Assembly (NCBI GenBank): GCA_002394165.1
Contig: DGTA01000035.1
Location: forward strand, 1 to 7,004
Length of the DNA: 7,004 nt
Origin: Lachnospiraceae bacterium UBA4348
GTDB taxonomy: Bacteria; Bacillota; Clostridia; Lachnospirales; Lachnospiraceae
Direction of reading: 5' to 3'
The stretch's first letter is position 1. Each line of letters starts with the position of its first letter. Of this stretch, positions 1-4,956 are shown one piece after another. The position numbers and the translations under genes are program-made. The notes beneath the pieces are model-generated. The model ran no database searches and was not told where the DNA came from. It saw only the letters and a program-made list of their open reading frames with translations.

Positions 1-200
1 ATCAGCGTATAGATGAAATTGGTGCAGCAGATACTGTTGAGATGATGATACAGTTCCATATCGGACGATGTCATCCACTTACGCAGAATAGAAAAGGGCA
101 ATACGCGGTGGATTTGGTTCATCCGTACAGATTGGTATTCGAGAAGAATGGCGACGAGATCCAAATAGCAAACATTTTGGAAATAGTCGATTATCATTAG
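1..200 (+). CDS. higB: HigB/RelE-type toxin, 3' end only
   Basis: This is the last 65 codons of a gene that begins before the window; the reading frame starts at base 3 and stops at TAG 198-200. The translated tail includes IGRCHPLTQNRKGQYAVDL, then VHPYRLVFEKNGDEIQIANI, ending EIVDYH. I recognise this as the C-terminal half of RelE/HigB-fold toxins, which are often annotated in Firmicutes as 'killer suppression protein'. The family folds into a small ribosome-dependent mRNA endonuclease that cuts mRNA during translation. The next gene, 32 bases on, encodes an XRE-type antitoxin on the same strand, the toxin-first order typical of higBA modules. The N-terminus and any promoter are outside the window, so whether the toxin is intact cannot be judged. 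Codon use is AT-rich, like the antitoxin and unlike genes beyond base 1600. Confidence 0.8.
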   Translation, partial: QRIDEIGAADTVEMMIQFHIGRCHPLTQNRKGQYAVDLVHPYRLVFEKNGDEIQIANILEIVDYH

Positions 201-232
201 AGGTCAAGATGACAAGTCAAGGAGGTAGCACT

Positions 233-1285
233 ATGGTGAGAAGTCGCAGTTATATTGCAACGCCACCTGGGGCGACAATTAAAGAGCAGTTGAATGACAG
301 AGGCATGAGCCAGAAGGAGTTTGCAGCCAGGATGGATATGTCTGAAAAGCATATCAGCAAGCTTATTAACGGTGAGGTGCAGCTTACACCGGAGACCGCT
401 GTTAGATTAGAGATGGTTTTAGGTGTTCCGGCTAAGTTCTGGAATAACCTTGAAGCAATCTACAGAGAGAAGATTATTAAGGCAGAAGCAGAAAATGCGA
501 TGGATGCTGATGCTGAAATGGCCAAAAAATTTCCTTATAGCGAGATGGCCAAATTCGGATGGGTACCGGAGACTAGAGAAGCGAAGGAGAAGGTTGTCAA
601 TCTGAGGAAATACTTTGAGGTTGTCGAACTTTCACTTCTTGGGAGTGAGCAGATTACGAGAATTGCCTGCAGACGTCTGGCAATAACAGAAAAAAGTGAT
701 CTGGCATTAATGGCATGGGCACAGGAGGCAAAGATTAAGGCGCGTGGTATCCAAACCGCTCCGATCAATATCAAAGGTTTGATTTCTGCTATGCCAGAGA
801 TAAGAAAAATGACGGTTCTTAAACCTAATGAATTCTGTCCTCAGATCAAGAAATGTCTTGCGGACTGTGGAATAGCTTTAGTATTTCTGCCGCACCTTAA
901 AGGTTCATTCCTTCAGGGGGCTTCTTTTATGGACGGGAACAAGATTGTTGTAGGGCTCACTGCCAGAGGTAAGGATGCTGACAAGTTTTGGTTCAGCCTG
1001 TTCCATGAACTTGCGCACATCGCTCTTGGTCATATAGGGCAGTCTAATGGTACATCTGAAGATGATGAGAAAGCAGCGGATAAATGGTCGGGTGATACAC
1101 TTATTTCGTCTGATGATTTTGAAGCATTCAGAGAGGAAAGAGATTATTCAGAGAGAAGAGTACTCCAATTTGCAAAAGCTCAAGGAATTGCTCCGGGGAT
1201 AGTAGTCGGGAGAATGCAATTGGAAGGAATGATCAAGTACAGTATGTTGAATAATTTGAAAGAGAAATATGAAATAGCTGTATAA
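233..1285 (+). CDS. higA: HigA-type antitoxin fused to an ImmA/IrrE-like metallopeptidase domain
   Basis: The product is a 350-residue protein with two parts. Residues about 14-70 form an XRE/lambda-repressor-type helix-turn-helix (MSQKEFAARMDMSEKHISKL), which in HigA proteins binds the module's own promoter and neutralises the toxin. Residues about 195-290 resemble the ImmA/IrrE (peptidase M78) domain, with FHELAHIALGH giving zinc ligands H258 and H262 and general base E259; an acidic stretch near 278-280 could give the third ligand. The tail IAPGIVVGRMQ is typical of this long antitoxin type. An in-frame ATG lies at 209, but AAGGAGGT at 219-226 is six bases before ATG 233 and falls inside the longer version, so 233 is the likelier start. 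The gene follows the toxin by 32 bases and is probably co-transcribed and autoregulated. Whether the peptidase is active, and what it would cut, cannot be told from sequence. Confidence 0.88.
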   Translation: MVRSRSYIATPPGATIKEQLNDRGMSQKEFAARMDMSEKHISKLINGEVQLTPETAVRLEMVLGVPAKFWNNLEAIYREKIIKAEAENAMDADAEMAKKFPYSEMAKFGWVPETREAKEKVVNLRKYFEVVELSLLGSEQITRIACRRLAITEKSDLALMAWAQEAKIKARGIQTAPINIKGLISAMPEIRKMTVLKPNEFCPQIKKCLADCGIALVFLPHLKGSFLQGASFMDGNKIVVGLTARGKDADKFWFSLFHELAHIALGHIGQSNGTSEDDEKAADKWSGDTLISSDDFEAFREERDYSERRVLQFAKAQGIAPGIVVGRMQLEGMIKYSMLNNLKEKYEIAV

Positions 1286-1303
1286 AGGATATATTCAAAA
1301 ACG

Positions 1304-1346
1304 CGTAGGCAAAAACTGAATCAGGCTGATTCAGTTTTTGCCTACG
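1304..1346. terminator. Perfect 20-bp inverted repeat, probable bidirectional terminator of the TA operon
   Basis: The arms 1304-1323 and 1327-1346 are exact reverse complements over 20 bases, with a three-base GGC loop. The inner eight base pairs are flanked by A5 on the left (1311-1315) and T5 on the right (1335-1339). The core can therefore act as a rho-independent terminator in either direction, with the U tract inside the longer stem. It begins 18 bases after the antitoxin stop codon. Arms this long and perfect are more than a terminator needs, so another role is possible. Confidence 0.7.
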
Positions 1347-1374
1347 ATTGTTGCCTTTATTCCCTGGGTACGCA

Positions 1375-1398
1375 ACCATTACTACCACCATTACTACC
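1375..1398. repeat. Perfect tandem duplication of a 12-base unit
   Basis: ACCATTACTACC occurs twice back to back, at 1375-1386 and 1387-1398, with no mismatch. It lies in the gene-free stretch beside the composition change. Repeated short units of this kind can be recombinase arm-binding sites or slipped-strand duplications; nothing in the window decides between them. Confidence 0.7.
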
Positions 1399-1506
1399 GT
1401 AATCTAAACCGACTGGTATAACGCCCTGAAAAACTACAGGGAACGAAACCATTTGAGCTTCGAGAAAACACTGTAAAACAGGGGGCGTTGATTTGCACAA
1501 GCAGGG

Positions 1507-1541
1507 AAAAAAGCCAGCCGCAAATTATTCGGCTGGCTTTT
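1507..1541 (-). terminator. Intrinsic terminator for the zinc-ribbon gene, also able to work on the + strand
   Basis: The arms 1509-1520 and 1530-1541 are exact complements over 12 bases (core AGCCAGCCG / CGGCTGGCT) around a nine-base AT-rich loop. Read leftward the stem ends in six T residues (complement of 1507-1512), the form of a rho-independent terminator, 60 bases past the stop codon of the minus-strand gene. Read rightward it ends in four T residues, so it could also stop transcription arriving from the toxin-antitoxin side. Confidence 0.8.
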
Positions 1542-1600
1542 CAAAACAGAAAACTGTCTCAAGAAAGGTATTATGATTTTGAGGGCAGAGAACAGCGCAC

Positions 1601-2083
1601 TCACTCCGCCTCTGCACCGGCATCCTGCGCCTGAGCCTCCGGTGCGGGCTCCTGGCTGAGATTCTGGCTGATCCCGAAATGGAAGGTGGCATCTCCCTTA
1701 AAGGAGAAATTCCCGCCGCGTACGGCAGCGATGCCGGCGATGATGAACATCACCAGAATGATAACGCCGCCCATGATGATAAGTGGCTTGAAGCCGCTTT
1801 TCCTTGCAGGCGCCGGAGCTGCAGGCTCCGAAACATGGCCGGCCTGCGCCGCTGTCATTTTATTGAGCATTTCTTCTGTGAAATCAAAGGCCGCTCCGCA
1901 GTTCGGGCAGGCAGGCAGAGCACCGCCCTTCCAGATGATCTTTGAGGCTGTTTTACAATAAGGGCAGGTAAGGCTGAGCGTTTTTCTGGCTTCTTCTGCC
2001 TGTTCTTTTTCTTTTTTCCGGTCAGAGAGCACCCATTTGGCAAGGCCGACCGCATCATGAAAATCATCTTCGAAAGACATCAT
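1601..2083 (-). CDS. Zinc-ribbon, single-pass membrane protein of unknown function
   Basis: This encodes about 160 residues. The N-terminal 39 residues are charged and probably helical (KKEKEQAEEARK). Residues 40-62 form a zinc ribbon with two CxxC pairs, CPYC (C40, C43) and CPNC (C59, C62). An Ala/Pro-rich linker leads to a basic RKSGFK and one membrane segment at about 101-121 (IIMGGVIILVMFIIAGIAAV). The last 39 residues end in an acidic Ala/Glu-rich tail. By the positive-inside rule the zinc ribbon faces the cytoplasm and the tail is outside. A longer form could start at GTG 2098, but GGAGG at 2096-2092 sits eight bases before ATG 2083, making 2083 (or the adjoining ATG 2080) the better start. 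The layout resembles the loose group of zinc-ribbon membrane proteins common in Firmicutes. I do not recognise a characterised family. The gene stands alone with its own promoter and terminator. Confidence 0.82.
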   Translation of the reverse strand: MMSFEDDFHDAVGLAKWVLSDRKKEKEQAEEARKTLSLTCPYCKTASKIIWKGGALPACPNCGAAFDFTEEMLNKMTAAQAGHVSEPAAPAPARKSGFKPLIIMGGVIILVMFIIAGIAAVRGGNFSFKGDATFHFGISQNLSQEPAPEAQAQDAGAEAE

Positions 2084-2102
2084 GCCGAATTCCTCCACAT
2101 AC

Positions 2103-2122
2103 GGACCGTTTTTGTGCGGTCC
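2103..2122 (-). promoter_or_regulatory. Short hairpin in the 5' leader of the zinc-ribbon gene
   Basis: GGACCG at 2103-2108 pairs with CGGTCC at 2117-2122 around an eight-base loop. On the minus strand it falls between the predicted transcription start near 2130 and the ribosome site at 2096-2092, so it would form in the mRNA leader or could be an operator. The stem is only six base pairs; function is speculative. Confidence 0.35.
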
Positions 2123-2136
2123 ACAAAACTGCTAAA

Positions 2137-2165
2137 AGTATAACAGATTCGGAGGGGTAAGAAAA
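2137..2165 (-). promoter_or_regulatory. Extended -10 promoter of the zinc-ribbon gene
   Basis: Read on the minus strand, TGTTATACT at 2145-2137 is an extended -10 box (TGn plus TATACT). The -35 position at 2165-2160 reads TTTTCT, a poor match, which is acceptable for an extended -10 promoter. Transcription would start near 2130, giving a leader of roughly 47 bases before ATG 2083. Confidence 0.5.
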
Positions 2166-2168
2166 GCG

Positions 2169-2228
2169 TTTATGACAGGGGCAGGTTCTGTGTCAGCGGC
2201 CGCTGACAGAACCGTCCCCTGTCATAAA
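2169..2228. repeat. REP-like imperfect palindrome between divergent promoters
   Basis: A 60-base inverted repeat centred at 2199/2200. The inner 18 bases TGTCAGCGGCCGCTGACA (2191-2208) are a perfect palindrome and include GCGGCCGC. Outside it, GGTTC (2184-2188) pairs with GAACC (2209-2213), and an outer arm reading TATGACAGGGG pairs with CCCCTGTCATA. The arms are broken only by a two-base bulge and a CA/AC mismatch. Sequences of the GGGGACGGTTCTGTGTCA type are, as I recall, scattered between genes of many Firmicutes and some are linked to REP-associated Y1 transposases; that parallel is from memory. It lies between divergent genes, so it is not an end-of-operon terminator, and it overlaps the -35 area of the rightward promoter. 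Confidence 0.65.
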
Positions 2229-2239
2229 ATCTTCGGATG

Positions 2240-2248
2240 TGATATAGT
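2240..2248 (+). promoter_or_regulatory. Extended -10 box for the thpR cluster
   Basis: TGATATAGT is an extended -10 (TGn plus TATAGT), placing the transcription start near 2255 and giving a leader of about 33 bases to ATG 2288. The -35 region falls in the right arm of the palindrome at about 2217-2225 and shows no good consensus hexamer. Confidence 0.5.
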
Positions 2249-2287
2249 AAAGCTGTCCGGACTGACAATGCGGTGGAGGAGGAAAAG

Positions 2288-2791
2288 ATGAGACTGTTTA
2301 TCGCCGTTGACCTGGCTGACAATATGAAAAAGTCGCTGGTGGGAACGCTTCACGAGCTGAAGAAGCAGGGGATCGCCGGTAGTTATGTGCCGATGCAGAA
2401 TTTTCATGTGACGCTCGCTTTTCTGGGCGAGGTGAAGGACCCGGAGGAGGTCAGGAGGGTGATGGATTCGCTGGAGGCGGAGTCCTCGCGCATGTCGTTT
2501 GACGGATACGGGTTCTTCGGCGACTCGTTCTGGATCGGGATCAAGACTAACCAGAAGCTGAAGAAATACGCGGCAGACCTGAAAAAGGCACTCACGCAGG
2601 CCGGCCTGCCCTGCGACATGAGCAAGTTTGAGCCGCATGTGACTCTCATCCGAAAGCACAAAGGCCCGCGGCCGGCTCTGACGAAGGTGCCGCCTGAGGA
2701 TATGATGGTCAAAAAGATCTCGCTGATGCGTTCCGACTTCAAGGACGGGAAGCGGGTGTATAAGGAAATCTGCTCGGTGAGGGCAAAATAA
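2288..2791 (+). CDS. thpR: RNA 2',3'-cyclic phosphodiesterase (2H phosphoesterase, LigT/ThpR family)
   Basis: The product is a 167-residue cytoplasmic enzyme of the 2H superfamily. The two signature HxTx motifs are both present and intact: HVTL at residues 40-43 and HVTL at 117-120, the paired catalytic histidines and threonines. The N-terminus MRLFIAVDL is also characteristic. Family members open 2',3'-cyclic phosphates on RNA ends, typically yielding 2'-phosphates, and some ligate tRNA halves in vitro; the cellular substrate is generally unclear. Length is close to the usual size of about 180. A longer frame begins at GTG 2273, but GGAGGAGG at 2275-2282 lies five bases before ATG 2288, which fixes the start. 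It is the first gene of a rightward cluster and is followed after 26 bases by the thioesterase gene. Confidence 0.92.
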   Translation: MRLFIAVDLADNMKKSLVGTLHELKKQGIAGSYVPMQNFHVTLAFLGEVKDPEEVRRVMDSLEAESSRMSFDGYGFFGDSFWIGIKTNQKLKKYAADLKKALTQAGLPCDMSKFEPHVTLIRKHKGPRPALTKVPPEDMMVKKISLMRSDFKDGKRVYKEICSVRAK

Positions 2792-2817
2792 CAGACAGAC
2801 ACGGCGGAGGCAGAAAT

Positions 2818-3522
2818 TTGAAATATTCTTTTAATACGAGAGTCAGATACAGTGAGATCGGGGTGGACGGGCGCTTAACGCCCGGTGCCCTGATCGATTA
2901 TTTTCAGGATACGGCCACGTTCCAGTCGGAGGATTACGGGATCGGGCTGGATTATATGAGGCCGTTCCATTATGCCTGGATCCTGGCGTCATGGCAGATC
3001 GACATGCTGCGCATGCCCTCTCTGGGTGAGGAGGTCGTCTCCACCACCTGGGCGTACGGCTTCGAGAAGTTCTACGGGTACCGCAATTTTACACTGACCG
3101 GTGAGGACGGGGAGCTGCTGGCGAGGGCAAACAGTGTCTGGGTGCTGATGAACATGGAAAAGCAGCGTCCTGTAAAGGTGGATCCGCTCATGCTGGAAAA
3201 GTACGGGACCGAGGCGAAGATCGAGATGGAATACGCGCCGAGGCATATCCTGCTTCCCGAGGGAGGGGAGGGACAGCCGCCGATCGTGATCGAATCCTTC
3301 CATTTAGATACGAACCGGCATGTCAACAACGCCCGGTACGTGGAGCTGGCCCTGGGCTGCCTGCCGGAGGCTTTTGAGTTTTCCCGGATGAGGGTGGAGT
3401 ACAAAAAACAGGCGCTGCTGGGGGATGTGCTCATCCCGGTGATCAGTCGCGGCGGTGAGGCGGTGACGGTGACGCTTTCGGACGAAGAAAAAACACCGTA
3501 CTGTATCGTGGAATTATCTTAA
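2818..3522 (+). CDS. Acyl-ACP thioesterase, FatA/FatB family, TTG start
   Basis: The product is a 234-residue double hot-dog enzyme that hydrolyses acyl-ACP thioesters to release free fatty acids in the cytoplasm. The first hot-dog domain spans about 1-125 (YSEIGVDGRLTPGALIDYFQ near its start, then a helix region and WILASWQIDMLRMP). The second spans about 155-234 and carries FHLDTNRHVNNARYVELALG, in which D164, N166 and H168 match the catalytic Asp/Asn/His of plant FatB. The length is typical of bacterial members. The start is TTG 2818: GGAGG at 2806-2810 is seven bases upstream and no in-frame ATG exists until residue 47, well inside the conserved domain. The neighbours, an RNA phosphodiesterase and an RNA-binding protein, give no clear lipid pathway. 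Chain-length preference cannot be read from the sequence. Confidence 0.9.
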   Translation: MKYSFNTRVRYSEIGVDGRLTPGALIDYFQDTATFQSEDYGIGLDYMRPFHYAWILASWQIDMLRMPSLGEEVVSTTWAYGFEKFYGYRNFTLTGEDGELLARANSVWVLMNMEKQRPVKVDPLMLEKYGTEAKIEMEYAPRHILLPEGGEGQPPIVIESFHLDTNRHVNNARYVELALGCLPEAFEFSRMRVEYKKQALLGDVLIPVISRGGEAVTVTLSDEEKTPYCIVELS

Positions 3523-3548
3523 ATACGGAAAAGGGGACGGAAAGACAG

Positions 3549-4382
3549 ATGCTGAGATTAGGAGAAAAACAGGAACTGGTGATCACCCGCCAGGTTAATT
3601 TCGGGGTGTATCTCGCCGCAGAGGATGATCCGCAAAATGACGTGCTGCTGCCGGGCAAGGAGGTCCCGGAGGGAGCAAAGAAGGGGGACTCTCTGGAGGT
3701 CTTCCTTTATAAAGATTCGTCGGACCGGCTGATCGCCACCGTGCGGGAGCCGCTGCTGACGCTTGGAAAGACGGGCCTGCTGACCGTGAAGGAGACCGGA
3801 AAGATAGGCGCTTTCCTGGACTGGGGCCTGGAGAAGGACCTGCTGCTGCCGTTTCATGAGCAGACGAGACGGGTGCGGGAGGGCGAGCAGGTGCTTGCGG
3901 CTCTTTATATCGATAAGAGTAAAAGACTCTGCGCGACGATGAATGTCTACCCGTATCTTCATGTCAACGCGCCTTACCAGATCGGCGACATGGTTCACGG
4001 GCGCATTTATGAGACCAGCGAGAATTTCGGGATCTTTGTGGCCGTCGATGACAGGTACCAGGGACTGATCCCGAAGCGGGAGGCTGCCGGGGAGTTTCCC
4101 ATCGGCGAGGTGATCGAGTGCCGCGTCACGAACGTGCGTGAGGACGGAAAGCTTGACCTGAGTGCAAGGCAGAAGGCTTACCTGCAGATGGATAAGGACG
4201 CGGAAGACATATTGAAGGTTATCGATGAGTTTGACGGGGTCCTGCCCTTTGACGATAAAGTGAGCCCGGAGGTGATCCGGAGGGAGTTTGGCCTGACCAA
4301 GAATGCTTTCAAGCGTGCGGTGGGAAGGCTGTTGAAGGAAGGAAAGGTGCAGATTCGGGACAAAAGGATCTACAAATTATGA
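3549..4382 (+). CDS. cvfB: CvfB-like S1-domain RNA-binding protein
   Basis: The product has 277 residues, close to the usual size of CvfB (conserved virulence factor B) proteins. Residues about 1-65 and 70-135 form the first two S1-like beta-barrels (VNFGVYL; KIGAFLDWGLEKDLLLP). Residues about 144-207 form a clear S1 domain (IGDMVHGRIYETSENFGIFV, then LIPKRE and KLDLSARQK). Residues about 218-277 form a winged-helix domain (VSPEVIRREFGLTKNAFKRA, ending KRIYKL). In Staphylococcus CvfB binds RNA and affects virulence-gene expression; its role in other bacteria is less clear. ATG 3549 follows the thioesterase stop by 26 bases; AGGGG at 3532-3536 is a rather distant ribosome site, so translation may be modest or partly coupled. 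No strong terminator follows before the next promoter. Confidence 0.9.
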   Translation: MLRLGEKQELVITRQVNFGVYLAAEDDPQNDVLLPGKEVPEGAKKGDSLEVFLYKDSSDRLIATVREPLLTLGKTGLLTVKETGKIGAFLDWGLEKDLLLPFHEQTRRVREGEQVLAALYIDKSKRLCATMNVYPYLHVNAPYQIGDMVHGRIYETSENFGIFVAVDDRYQGLIPKREAAGEFPIGEVIECRVTNVREDGKLDLSARQKAYLQMDKDAEDILKVIDEFDGVLPFDDKVSPEVIRREFGLTKNAFKRAVGRLLKEGKVQIRDKRIYKL

Positions 4383-4485
4383 CCGGGTGGAAATGAACGC
4401 CAAGATCCGGACATTGTAATACTGCACAAAAATGAACACTCAAAACTGTGCAATCAGCACAAAACGCTAAAGTTTTCAAAGCCCC
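4383..4485. other. Intergenic stretch after cvfB with short repeats
   Basis: This gap holds AAATGAACGC (4391-4400) and AAATGAACAC (4430-4439) as near-direct repeats, and a small dyad TGTGC/GCACA (4447-4451 with 4457-4461). There is no GC stem followed by a T run, so no intrinsic terminator for the cvfB cluster is evident here. The dyad lies upstream of the next promoter's -35 box, where a regulator could bind; that is a guess. Confidence 0.3.
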
Positions 4486-4514
4486 TTGCTTTTCCCCGGG
4501 AGATGGCCTATAGT
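4486..4514 (+). promoter_or_regulatory. Promoter of the 79-residue protein gene
   Basis: TTGCTT at 4486-4491 and TATAGT at 4509-4514 are separated by exactly 17 bases, a good sigma-A-type promoter. Transcription should begin near 4521, about 32 bases before ATG 4553. Confidence 0.7.
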
Positions 4515-4552
4515 GTGGTCCGTACCCAAGGAATAGAAAGGAGTGATTGTTC

Positions 4553-4792
4553 ATGAAGATGTGGAACATCACAGATATCGATGGTTTATTTAAAGTGATC
4601 GACAGGTGCAGCGGCAAGGTGGAACTGGTTACCGACAATGGCGACCGGCTGAACCTGAAATCAAAAATGTCACAGTTTGTTGCCCTGGCCAAGACTTTTT
4701 CCGGCGGAAAGATCGACGAGGTCGAACTGGAAACTCATGAGCCCGACGATGTGGTCCGGCTGATCAACTACATGATCGGCGGCGTGGCCTGA
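4553..4792 (+). CDS. Small conserved-looking protein of unknown function
   Basis: The gene encodes 79 residues with no signal peptide, membrane segment or cysteine motif (a single Cys, C19). The pattern is an N-terminal helix (ITDIDGLFKVIDRC), a beta pair KVELVTDNGDRLNLKSKMSQ, a helix, and another strand-helix unit (IDEVELETHEPDDVVRLINY), suggesting a compact cytoplasmic alpha/beta fold. An earlier TTG at 4547 is only three bases from AGGAG (4539-4543), while ATG 4553 is nine bases away, so 4553 is the start. I have seen similar short proteins near this place in Lachnospiraceae genomes, sometimes under doubtful names such as 'polyA polymerase'; nothing here supports that enzyme. It has its own promoter and terminator. 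The KVELVTDNGDRLNL stretch could suggest ligand or nucleic-acid binding, but no function can be assigned. Confidence 0.82.
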   Translation: MKMWNITDIDGLFKVIDRCSGKVELVTDNGDRLNLKSKMSQFVALAKTFSGGKIDEVELETHEPDDVVRLINYMIGGVA

Positions 4793-4818
4793 TCCGGAAG
4801 ATATAGATGGAATTGCCG

Positions 4819-4855
4819 ACCGGCGTACCGTTTCAGAACGGCGCGCCGGTTTTTT
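4819..4855 (+). terminator. Strong intrinsic terminator after the small protein gene
   Basis: The arms 4819-4832 and 4837-4850 form a 14-bp stem (ACCGGCG outer part with CGCCGGT) containing one G-U pair and one A-C mismatch, with a TCAG loop and a run of six T at 4850-4855. It begins 27 bases past the TGA of the small gene and separates it from dnaE. Confidence 0.9.
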
Positions 4856-4860
4856 GATTC

Positions 4861-4890
4861 GTGTCATACATACGGATGGTGTGGTATAAT
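4861..4890 (+). promoter_or_regulatory. Promoter of dnaE
   Basis: TGGTATAAT at 4882-4890 is a perfect extended -10 box. GTGTCA at 4861-4866, 18 bases upstream of TATAAT, is a partial -35 match. Transcription should begin near 4897, giving a leader of about 60 bases before ATG 4957. Confidence 0.75.
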
Positions 4891-4956
4891 AAATTGGCTT
4901 CATCGCAGTGGGGGAGCATTCCGGCATCCCCGGCAGGAAAGCAGGAGAAAACACGG

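Larger units (their letters stand above)
1286..1600. other. Gene-free stretch at a base-composition change, possible island edge
   Basis: These 315 bases lie between the rightward antitoxin gene and the leftward zinc-ribbon gene. I see two hairpins (1304-1346 and 1509-1541), a 12-bp tandem duplication (1375-1398) and two weak short dyads (1424-1428 with 1437-1441, and 1471-1474 with 1478-1481). No open frame has a convincing ribosome site. Left of it, genes use AGA arginine codons and A/T third positions; right of it they use CTG, CGC/CGG and GGC heavily. This is consistent with an insertion boundary, but no integrase gene or duplicated attachment core is visible within the window. Confidence 0.5.

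Noticed and set aside
1357..1452. Short open frame on the minus strand (31 codons from an ATG, about 55 if read from the previous stop), ending YGSNGGSNGCVPRE
   Set aside because: There is no ribosome site before the ATG, no recognised motif, and the Gly-Ser-Asn pattern is just the 12-base tandem repeat translated. It is likely chance.
2169..2228. Palindrome read as an intrinsic terminator
   Set aside because: It lies upstream of two divergent genes, with no transcript ending there, and lacks a proper T run after the stem.
2222..2659. Minus-strand frame of 145 codons over the thpR region
   Set aside because: ThpR on the + strand has both HxTx motifs and a ribosome site; the opposite frame has no support and runs into the palindrome.
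3558..3998. Minus-strand frame of 146 codons inside cvfB
   Set aside because: It is antisense to a clear S1-domain gene and has no independent evidence.
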